A stretch of DNA of 9,143 nt, taken from an uncultured Methanomassiliicoccales archaeon. GTDB lineage: Archaea > Thermoplasmatota > Thermoplasmata > Methanomassiliicoccales > Methanomethylophilaceae. Numbering within the stretch: position 1 is the first letter of the stretch; each line of letters opens with the position of its first letter. The notes beneath the pieces were generated by a model. The model was not told where the DNA came from and did not search any database. It was given only the letters and a program-made list of their open reading frames with translations. Both the position numbers and the translations under genes were made by a program. The stretch is taken from assembly GCA_934234005.1 (NCBI GenBank), contig CAKQHC010000063.1:1-9143 (forward strand), in the 5' to 3' direction. Shown here piece by piece: positions 1 through 5,721 of this stretch.

Positions 1-533
1 GTGTTGGAGGTCTGATAGGAAAATGCTTTGTCTCCGATTTCCTTCAATCCTTCGGGGAAGTTGATTTCGGAAAGCGAGATACAACCGGCGAATGCATATT
101 TTCCGATTTTTGTAAGCTTGGAACCTTCCTCAAACGTCACGGTTTTGAGTTTCGAACACTGACCGAACGCATAATTCCATTCATCGCCGTCTTTAATCTC
201 CGTAATGGACGGGGCAACGGTTACTGTTTCTATGGTGCTGTTCATCGATACAAATGATGCCGCTATAGAGGTTACTGTGTATTCGGTATCATCCTTGACG
301 GCTTTGCCGGGAATGACCACGTTTTTGCTGGGGGCCGTAAGTTTGGTGGCCTCTGCTGTTTGATCGCTGTATAATGTAAATGTGATTCCGGAATCGTTGT
401 CCAGATAAGTTCCTACTGTGGTTACGGGAGTATCTTCCGCGGATAAGCCGCCTTCGGAAATTATCGACACCGTAGCGCATAGCGTCACAATCGCTACAAC
501 CGCCAGAATCGCTGTCTTGATGCTTTTATTCAT
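1..533 (-). CDS. BspA-like leucine-rich-repeat secreted/surface protein (C-terminus beyond window)
   Basis: The minus strand reads open for 177 codons from the ATG at 533 to the left edge, so the gene is cut by the window. Residues 1-32 form a secretion signal: basic start (MNKSIK), a hydrophobic core (AILAVVAIVTLCATVSII) and a likely cleavage after LSA. Residues 100-177 show BspA/LRR_5-type repeats, with segments such as LKTVTFEEGSKLTKIGKYAFAG and LSEINFPEGLKEIGDKAF. Such proteins are extracellular or cell-surface and often bind host or microbial surfaces; the actual ligand here is unknown. The start is fixed by GGTGA at 538-542, 4 nt upstream of the ATG. It is transcribed away from thiL. 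The protein is probably much longer than the visible part. Family assignment is fairly sure; the role as an adhesin is inference. Confidence 0.85.
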   Translation of the reverse strand, partial: MNKSIKTAILAVVAIVTLCATVSIISEGGLSAEDTPVTTVGTYLDNDSGITFTLYSDQTAEATKLTAPSKNVVIPGKAVKDDTEYTVTSIAASFVSMNSTIETVTVAPSITEIKDGDEWNYAFGQCSKLKTVTFEEGSKLTKIGKYAFAGCISLSEINFPEGLKEIGDKAFSYQTSN

Positions 534-878
534 ATGTTCACCGTAATGCGAAAACCGTGGCCGACTGACCGGCCGATGAGTTCCGCTGTAACCCGCATAA
601 CGCGGTAACTGTGTTGTCTGATGCGACAACTTGGATACACCATCCAAAAAATACCTATATAACTAGACAGGCAATTAATGTCCCTGAATCCAATAAAACA
701 TCTATAAATTTCTCTTCAAAAACATTAAAGAATCAATATCTGGCATAAACAAAATATGTATAAACCAGCCCGATTATCACATGAATGTTGTCGAATTGGC
801 TATATAATCCATACATATATGCCCACAATATTGCGCTTCCCAAAAAAGAATTTTTATCGGCTTCGCATACCAATCTCC
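534..878. promoter_or_regulatory. Divergent intergenic region between the LRR gene and thiL
   Basis: No credible gene lies in these 345 bp. On the minus strand a TATA-like element at 655-662 (TTATATAG read on minus) would start the LRR transcript near 633, giving a leader of about 100 nt. On the plus strand a TATA-like element CTATATAATC at 800-809 would start thiL transcription near 829; a weaker T-rich element at about 849-858 would instead give a nearly leaderless transcript. An AT-rich block at about 695-760 separates the two promoters. Small inverted repeats at 559-574, 593-605 and 613-630 all fall in the LRR leader. Promoter positions are inferred from the usual archaeal TATA-to-start distance of about 26 bp. 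Confidence 0.5.
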
Positions 879-1811
879 ATGACTCTGGTCTCCGAGATGA
901 ATGAACGGGAATTGATCGAAGATTTCAAAAGTTTCATTCATACCGAAGGAAAAATCGGACCCGGAGACGATGCTGCGGTATTGTCTGACGGTACAGTGGC
1001 ATCGACGGACATAGTATCATTCGACAGACATTTTCCCGCCGGAATGACATACGAACAATTCGGCTGGTATGCGGCAGCAGTCAGCTTCTCGGACATTGCC
1101 TCCATGGGCGCCAGACCTACAGGATTTCTTGCAGCGCTGGCGCTCCCGGGAAATTTGGACAAACAGAATGCATATGACATTATGAGCGGAATAGATCAAT
1201 GTTGTGAATATTGCGGAACGGGAATAATCGGAGGAGATACCAAACCCGGACCGGGCATCGTAACCGGAACTGCCCTGGGCAAAATGGACGGAAGGAAACC
1301 TATGCTCAGAACGGGTGCACATCCCGATGATGTCATATGTATAACCGGGCCGCTCGGGGGCCCTGCAGCTGCGCTTGTGGATATTGAATACGGCCTGGGA
1401 TTGGAACAATCCCGCGACTGCCTGTACGTCCCGATTCCCAGAATAGCCGAGGGCATTTCAATGGCGGAATCGGGAGCGGTGACCTCGTGCATGGATCTCT
1501 CCGACGGGTTGGGCACTGCCCTGAACACAATCTGCGGACAGTCACATACCGGTGCGACTGTTGAATGGGATTTTCTTCCGAAAAATGAATATGCCGTAAA
1601 AGCCTCCGAACTTACCGGCACTTCTCTGGAACAATTGCTGTTTGACTGCGGAGGAGAATACGAATTACTGTTTACGGCCGACAAAAACAAATTGGAACGC
1701 CTGTACGACTCGGAATTCGAGTTTCATGTGATAGGCATGATTAACGATTCCGGCAGAACAGAATTAATTAAAAACGGGGAAAGGAGAGCAATCGGATATG
1801 GTCGTTATTAA
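879..1811 (+). CDS. thiL: Thiamine-monophosphate kinase
   Basis: ThiL phosphorylates thiamine monophosphate with ATP to thiamine diphosphate, the last step of cofactor synthesis, in the cytoplasm. The 310-residue protein has the PurM/AIRS-like fold motifs in order: GPGDDAAVL (28-35, metal/ATP-binding aspartates D30-D31), STDIVSFDRHF (42-52), SDIASMG (71-77), GGDT (118-121), DLSDGL (206-211) and GGEYELLF (258-265). Length is normal for the family. The reading frame is open from 756, but the ATG at 879 was chosen because residues 4-13 (VSEMNERELI) align with the usual archaeal N-terminus S-E-x-G-E-x-E-L-I, and the preceding 41 codons resemble nothing in the family; 897 is an alternative. It is first in an operon and overlaps the next gene by 14 nt. 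The GGEYEL motif lacks the D of the common bacterial GGEDYEL. Confidence 0.93.
   Translation: MTLVSEMNERELIEDFKSFIHTEGKIGPGDDAAVLSDGTVASTDIVSFDRHFPAGMTYEQFGWYAAAVSFSDIASMGARPTGFLAALALPGNLDKQNAYDIMSGIDQCCEYCGTGIIGGDTKPGPGIVTGTALGKMDGRKPMLRTGAHPDDVICITGPLGGPAAALVDIEYGLGLEQSRDCLYVPIPRIAEGISMAESGAVTSCMDLSDGLGTALNTICGQSHTGATVEWDFLPKNEYAVKASELTGTSLEQLLFDCGGEYELLFTADKNKLERLYDSEFEFHVIGMINDSGRTELIKNGERRAIGYGRY
1782..1788 (+). promoter_or_regulatory. Ribosome binding site for the radical SAM gene
   Basis: AGGAGAG lies 9 nt before the ATG at 1798, inside the 3' end of thiL. It is the strongest Shine-Dalgarno sequence in the window and supports the overlapping start. It also suggests independent initiation in addition to coupling with thiL. 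Confidence 0.75.
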
Positions 1812-2829
1812 CGAAAGAACCGAAGCGGCATTCTATGAACGTATTCCCGGCGGATATTCGTGCATGTTATGTCCGAATAAATGTACCATACAGATTGGAT
1901 CCTACGGCAAATGCGGATGCCGCAGAGCCGATGAGGACATGCTTGTCGCGTATTCCTTCGGCAAGGTTACGATGTTTTGTTCCGACCAGATAGAAAAACG
2001 CAGAATCTATCATTTCAGGCCGAATGCAAAGGTTTTCTCTGTCGGCAGCATAGGATGCAACATGTCGTGCGATTACTGCGAAAATTATGCCGTTACGCAA
2101 TTGGAAACGGGCAAGAAGCGTGCCACATACGTATCTCCCGAAAAACTGGTGTCCCGTTGTCGTTATGACGGCAGAGACATTATCGCATTCACGTACAGCG
2201 AACCCGCGGTATGGTTCGAATACATAATGAAGATACATGAAACCGATCCGTTACTGGCTATATTGATCGATACAAACGGGTTATTGGAAGAAGCGCCGCT
2301 TGAAGAATTATGCCGCATAACGGATGCATTTAATGTGGACATAAAAGCGTTCAACGACGGCTTCTACCGCAAATACTGCAAATCTTCTCTGAACCGTGTT
2401 CTGAAATCCGCAGAACATATTTTCAGCAAAAATGTCATGCTTGAACTGACGTATCTTGTGATACCCGGACTGAACGATTCTGATGAGGAAATAGAAAAAT
2501 TCTGCGAATGGGTGCTTAAATCTCTGTCGGCTGATGTTCCCGTACATTTCGCCAGATTCCACCCAGACAACCGCATGACCGATATAGAAATGACGCCTCC
2601 AGAAACTCTGTTGCGTTGCAGAGGCTTGGCAATCACCGCAGGGCTGCATCATGTCTATGTTGCCAATACCCTTGCGGACGGTGCAGACGATACTCTGTGC
2701 CCTGAATGCGGAGCCACGGCAATAGCTAGACTCGGACATCTGGTTGAGTTCAAATCTTTGGATGGAAACAAATGTTCCGAATGCGGATACAGATATAATA
2801 TGGTCCGTTGGAACAGACCCGGATTCTGA
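1798..2829 (+). CDS. amrS: AmmeMemoRadiSam-type radical SAM protein
   Basis: A 343-residue radical SAM enzyme. Four N-terminal cysteines in the pattern C22-x2-C25-x3-C29 plus C39 (CMLCPNKCTIQIGSYGKCG) are typical of this subfamily. The SAM [4Fe-4S] motif is C87-NMS-C91-DY-C94, preceded by the characteristic RPNAKVFSVGSIG. The C-terminus carries a zinc-ribbon-like CPEC (301-304) and CSEC (326-329). This full architecture matches the radical SAM component named after its association with AMMECR1 and Memo domains; the substrate of the family is not firmly established, though nucleic-acid base modification has been proposed by comparative genomics. It overlaps thiL by 14 nt and precedes a Nudix gene by 6 nt, so it is the middle gene of an operon. 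No AMMECR1 or Memo gene is in the window. The other candidate, a pyruvate-formate-lyase-activating enzyme, is less likely given both zinc-like cysteine clusters. Confidence 0.85.
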   Translation: MVVINERTEAAFYERIPGGYSCMLCPNKCTIQIGSYGKCGCRRADEDMLVAYSFGKVTMFCSDQIEKRRIYHFRPNAKVFSVGSIGCNMSCDYCENYAVTQLETGKKRATYVSPEKLVSRCRYDGRDIIAFTYSEPAVWFEYIMKIHETDPLLAILIDTNGLLEEAPLEELCRITDAFNVDIKAFNDGFYRKYCKSSLNRVLKSAEHIFSKNVMLELTYLVIPGLNDSDEEIEKFCEWVLKSLSADVPVHFARFHPDNRMTDIEMTPPETLLRCRGLAITAGLHHVYVANTLADGADDTLCPECGATAIARLGHLVEFKSLDGNKCSECGYRYNMVRWNRPGF

Positions 2830-2835
2830 GGCAGT

Positions 2836-3342
2836 ATGTTCAAACCAAGAACAGATTGTATAATTGACACAGACCGCTTCAGGTTTGGATACCGCGCATC
2901 TGCGGTAATACTCAAAAATGATGAGATCTTATTGATGAAAAACAACCGGGATTCCTATTTCTACACCGTCGGCGGCGCCGTGTGCGTAGGAGAAACATCA
3001 GAGGATGCCGTTACCAGAGAAATCCTTGAAGAAACGGGAATGAGATGTCGCATAGATCGGCTTGTTATGATATGCGAAGACATGTGGATTTCTGACAGGG
3101 GCATTCCTGGACATCAACTTGATTTTGTCTATCTGGCATATGCAGAATCCGAATGTGAACCGCAAAACGGATCTTGTGAAAAACCCACATGGATCAAAAT
3201 ATCCGATCTGCCTTCGGCGAACGTGTGTCCCGAACACATAAAACATCTTGACTTGAGCAACCCGGACCGTCTTCCGCATATACGTCTGCATCACAGCAAA
3301 CCAATGGGCAGAAGTCCGGGCGAACTTCAGAATCAGTCGTAA
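2836..3342 (+). CDS. Nudix hydrolase
   Basis: A 168-residue protein with an exact Nudix box G-x5-E-x7-REILEETGM at residues 47-69, where R61, E62, E65 and E66 carry the metal-binding and catalytic roles. Nudix enzymes hydrolyse nucleoside-diphosphate-linked compounds; the substrate cannot be read from this sequence. The N-terminus (RFGYRASAVILKNDEILLMKNN) and the C-terminal PTWIKISDLP segment are typical for small single-domain members. The ATG follows the stop of the radical SAM gene by 6 nt, with GAGG (2828-2831) overlapping that stop, so translation is probably coupled. The last 10 bp overlap the 3' end of the convergent ATPase gene. A role in clearing damaged thiamine diphosphate or nucleotides is possible from context but speculative. 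Confidence 0.9.
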   Translation: MFKPRTDCIIDTDRFRFGYRASAVILKNDEILLMKNNRDSYFYTVGGAVCVGETSEDAVTREILEETGMRCRIDRLVMICEDMWISDRGIPGHQLDFVYLAYAESECEPQNGSCEKPTWIKISDLPSANVCPEHIKHLDLSNPDRLPHIRLHHSKPMGRSPGELQNQS

Positions 3343-4640
3343 TACAGATCCTCGACGGTAACCAATCTTATACTGGCTGACATCTTTGCTTTTGCTTTCA
3401 GTTCATCGGTGAATCCGCATCCTGAAAATAACACAAACAACCTGTTCAACCCGCCGTCGGTTTTTCCGTATGCAATCAATCCGTTCAATTCGTTGATTCC
3501 CAAAGGAGCTCCGTCAAGTCTGCACTTTCCGTAAACAGTACGGGAAACATCGCTTTCAATCATAAGCGAACGGAAATCCGCCTCAACAGATTCTATATCG
3601 TCCCTGATACGCACACGCATACTCTCTGATACAGCATAATGCAACCCCAGATATTCCATGCAGATATCCTTGAATGTATCTTCCAAATATGCCATAATGT
3701 GTTTGGTTGCCTTTTTATAAGCTTCTTCCGCACCATAGTATTCTGCAACCACCGAATATTCGTTGACGACTTCAAAATAAAATCTCAGGAGGTAACTGTC
3801 TATCAGATAAATATTCTTGCGGATACCTACAGGAATTTTTTTAACAACGCCTCTCAATGTCAGTTCATCGAGTGCTTTGTTGCATATCACGGTCGGCAGT
3901 TCCGTTGCATCGGCTATTGCTTTCAAAGAACATATTCCCGATGCCAAAGCAGACATTATACGATTTTGGGTAACCATATCCCTGCCGAAGAAGCACTCTG
4001 CCTCTAATGAAAAGAAGGAAAGATGGTCAAACATTTTCATTCTGATTGTCTTCTCCGGGTCGTCTCCGAACTCGGCATGATATGCCGGAACGCCGCCAAC
4101 TATACTATACACCATCAGATTCTGACGCGGAGTGTAATCCGGATGGAATCCCGCACATTCTCTGAAATTCATTCTGTCGAGTTTTATATTGACGTAAAAA
4201 CGATCAAACAGAGACGTACCTTCGTCACAAACAACCAATAAGATGCGGGTATTGTTCAAACCGCGCAACATAAAATCTCTTACAGCCGAATCAAATGCAC
4301 TGAAATTCTCGACCAAATCGGAATAGCGGTCAATTATCACCAAAGTTTTTTCCTTCTTCCTGCAAAGTTCCGCTATAACATCGAACAAATCCATGATATC
4401 CGGAAGCTTAACATCCCTGCCTGCAAATCTGGAAAGCTCTTGTTTTATCATACGGAGATTATCCGACGGGAGACCTCTGTATCCGGATATGTAAATATGT
4501 TCCTTGCCTTCGCTGAATTTTCTTATCAACGAAGTTTTTCCTATATGTCTGCGCCCGGATATGGCACAGGAACCCGATTTGTTTCTGTAGAGATCTTCGA
4601 GTTTTTTTAACTCGTTGCGGCGACCGATAAACCCATCCAT
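3333..4640 (-). CDS. Archaeal AAA/DUF234-type ATPase with divergent active-site motifs
   Basis: A 435-residue P-loop ATPase of the STAND-like group found mostly in archaea. The protein opens with FIGRRNELKKLEDLY and has Walker A GRRHIGKTS (29-37). The Walker B strand is TLVIIDRYSDLV (99-110), where the usual glutamate after the aspartate is R105. The middle has the family segments MNFRECAGFHPDY and SIVGGVPAYHAEF, followed by a winged-helix-like region (SLKAIADATELPTVICNKALDELTLRGVVKKI) and the YLIDSYLLRFYFEVV segment. The C-terminus corresponds to the restriction-nuclease-like DUF234 domain, with EAD kept but the usual GE-(V/C)-K replaced by GKCR. Function is unknown for most of this family. 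The ATG at 4640 gives the conserved start but has no clear ribosome site. Its upstream region holds a double palindromic operator, so metal-responsive regulation is possible. Confidence 0.8.
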   Translation of the reverse strand: MDGFIGRRNELKKLEDLYRNKSGSCAISGRRHIGKTSLIRKFSEGKEHIYISGYRGLPSDNLRMIKQELSRFAGRDVKLPDIMDLFDVIAELCRKKEKTLVIIDRYSDLVENFSAFDSAVRDFMLRGLNNTRILLVVCDEGTSLFDRFYVNIKLDRMNFRECAGFHPDYTPRQNLMVYSIVGGVPAYHAEFGDDPEKTIRMKMFDHLSFFSLEAECFFGRDMVTQNRIMSALASGICSLKAIADATELPTVICNKALDELTLRGVVKKIPVGIRKNIYLIDSYLLRFYFEVVNEYSVVAEYYGAEEAYKKATKHIMAYLEDTFKDICMEYLGLHYAVSESMRVRIRDDIESVEADFRSLMIESDVSRTVYGKCRLDGAPLGINELNGLIAYGKTDGGLNRLFVLFSGCGFTDELKAKAKMSASIRLVTVEDLYYD

Positions 4641-4705
4641 GATACCACATATATCAATGATTCTTTAAACATTATGAAATAGCTTCATTTCGCACGTATA
4701 CTTGG

Positions 4706-4730
4706 ATTAATTTAGGCTATCCTAAATATT
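4706..4730. promoter_or_regulatory. DtxR-like palindromic operator, site 1
   Basis: Arms ATTTAGG (4710-4716) and CCTAAAT (4721-4727) form a perfect 7-bp inverted repeat around CTAT. The TTAGG-N4-CCTAA core resembles binding sites of the DtxR/IdeR/MntR family of metal-dependent repressors. It lies 66-90 bp upstream of the ATPase start and 30 bp centre-to-centre from a second copy. The repressor identity is inferred from the motif only. Confidence 0.6.
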
Positions 4731-4738
4731 TTTATATT
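4727..4738. promoter_or_regulatory. TATA element between the two operators
   Basis: The plus strand reads TTTATATT at 4731-4738, and the minus strand reads ATATAAAAAT over the same stretch, so it could work in either direction. On the minus strand it would start a transcript near 4706 with a leader of about 66 nt to the ATPase. On the plus strand it would start near 4760, upstream of no recognisable protein gene. Confidence 0.45.
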
Positions 4739-4760
4739 AATTTAGTATATCCTAAATTAG
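4736..4760. promoter_or_regulatory. DtxR-like palindromic operator, site 2
   Basis: Arms TAATTTAG (4738-4745) and CTAAATTA (4752-4759) form an 8-bp inverted repeat around 6 nt. It shares ATTAATTTAG-N2-TATCCTAAAT with site 1, making a direct repeat of period 30 bp, about three helical turns. The pair brackets a TATA element, the classic arrangement for repression. Confidence 0.6.
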
Positions 4761-4845
4761 GAGAGGTGACCACAGAAAACACATAAATCGGACCTGAATC
4801 ACTGCCGTCTGGCTCCGGGTATTCCATGTACCTTGCCCGGAGCCG
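4761..4845 (+). ncRNA. Candidate short non-coding transcript ending in a hairpin
   Basis: A plus-strand TATA at 4731-4738 would start an RNA near 4760. Downstream there is only a six-codon GTG frame (GTG at 4766, stop TAA) and then a strong hairpin at 4811-4844; no longer plus-strand gene exists before the antisense nitrilase. This could be a metal-regulated small RNA, or the remnant promoter of a lost gene, or no transcript at all if the promoter works only on the minus strand. There is no homology evidence. Confidence 0.2.
4811..4844. terminator. Strong 9-bp hairpin downstream of the nitrilase gene
   Basis: GGCTCCGGG (4811-4819) and CCCGGAGCC (4836-4844) pair perfectly around a 16-nt loop. 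It starts 16 nt after the stop codon of the minus-strand nitrilase gene, where a transcript end is expected. Neither side has a U-run, so it is not a classical intrinsic terminator; it may instead stabilise a 3' end on one or both strands. Confidence 0.45.
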
Positions 4846-4860
4846 GAGTATACCATAAAA

Positions 4861-5658
4861 TCATCTAAAATATATTTCAGGACGCCTTTTATCTAAAAAG
4901 TACAGATTACTCATGGATTCTTTTTTATGACTTCTTATCGATTCCATTTCCGTACCGTCCAAATCGGCAAAAATAATACTGCTTCCGGAATAATCCTCTG
5001 CCAGGATTCTGCCTCTTGGATCCAGTATGCATGATCCTCCTCCGAAACATGTTCCCAATCCGTTATCGCCCGTTGCATTGCATGATATTGTAAACACAGT
5101 ATTGTCGTATGCGCGTGCCGGCATTATTCTGTCCCATGTTGTTTTTCTGCGCGTACCTGTTAATCCTGAAGCATGCGGCATAAGTATGATGTCTGCCCCT
5201 TTTAACGCGTACGTTCCCGTAATCTCGGGAAAGTGGGATTCCCAACAAATCTGTATTCCCAATCTGACTTTGGATGTACATATGGGTTCCAACGTATTGC
5301 CTGGAATGACGGAATTGATTTCCCGTTCTCCGAGATGCGTTTTGTCATATCTCCCGACTATGCATCCGTTTTCGGCAACAACCTGCCTTATGTGATGCTC
5401 TCTGTCAGCATAACCGAAACAAATGATAATGCCGTTTTCCGAACTGCAATCCAATATCTTCGAAATTTCGTAAGAATCTTCATCCAAGCAAAAATGCATA
5501 CTCCGGGGCATCGCATACCCCGTAAGACATAATTCCGGAAATAATATTAAATCGCTGTCGGATGCCTTTCTGATTATAGCGCACATCTTTTCGGAATTTC
5601 CGGAAATATCTCCGACAACCGAATTCATACAACATGCTGCTACACGCAGATTCTTCAT
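4861..5658 (-). CDS. Nitrilase-superfamily carbon-nitrogen hydrolase
   Basis: A 265-residue amidase of the nitrilase fold, which cleaves non-peptide C-N bonds of amides or nitriles in the cytoplasm. The catalytic triad is visible as E42 (LFPELCLTGY), K106 (RYDKTHLG) and C138 (GIQICWESHFPE). The ending with the ESMSNLYFLDKRRPEIY segment is typical of the superfamily, and the length is normal. The substrate cannot be assigned; omega-amidase-like or N-carbamoyl-type activity are options. The frame continues to a TTG at 5667, but the ATG at 5658 gives the usual start MKNLRVAACCMNSVVGD. No clear ribosome site precedes it. A terminator lies between it and the upstream transporter gene, so it is probably transcribed separately. 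Confidence 0.88.
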   Translation of the reverse strand: MKNLRVAACCMNSVVGDISGNSEKMCAIIRKASDSDLILFPELCLTGYAMPRSMHFCLDEDSYEISKILDCSSENGIIICFGYADREHHIRQVVAENGCIVGRYDKTHLGEREINSVIPGNTLEPICTSKVRLGIQICWESHFPEITGTYALKGADIILMPHASGLTGTRRKTTWDRIMPARAYDNTVFTISCNATGDNGLGTCFGGGSCILDPRGRILAEDYSGSSIIFADLDGTEMESIRSHKKESMSNLYFLDKRRPEIYFR

Positions 5659-5680
5659 AAGTATCAAAAGAATCGTTACT

Positions 5681-5711
5681 AAAAAAAGAAGCGGGAGCGG
5701 TTGTCCGCCCC
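5681..5711 (-). terminator. Hairpin plus T-run terminator of the transporter gene
   Basis: Read on the minus strand, GGGGCGG (5711-5705), loop ACAA, and CCGCTCC (5700-5694) form a 7-bp stem with one G-U pair. It is followed by CTTCTTTTTTT (down to 5681). It sits just after the transporter stop at 5722. T-runs end transcription in archaea, so this should separate the transporter from the nitrilase gene. Confidence 0.7.
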
Positions 5712-5721
5712 GGTTTATTGT

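Noticed and set aside
289..480. 63-codon minus-strand frame inside the LRR gene
   Set aside because: It is out of frame with the LRR gene, which has a signal peptide and repeat motifs; the short frame is Arg/Ser/Asn-rich noise.
756..878. In-frame upstream extension of thiL by 41 codons
   Set aside because: The extra residues do not look like ThiL, and a TATA box (800-809) lies inside them; the ATG at 879 matches the archaeal N-terminus.
4766..4786. Six-codon GTG frame with GGAG just upstream as a real peptide gene
   Set aside because: The spacing from GGAG to GTG is too short and the peptide is too small to support without data.
5659..5667. TTG start for the nitrilase gene
   Set aside because: It adds three residues without a ribosome site; the ATG at 5658 starts right at the first beta strand, as in homologues.
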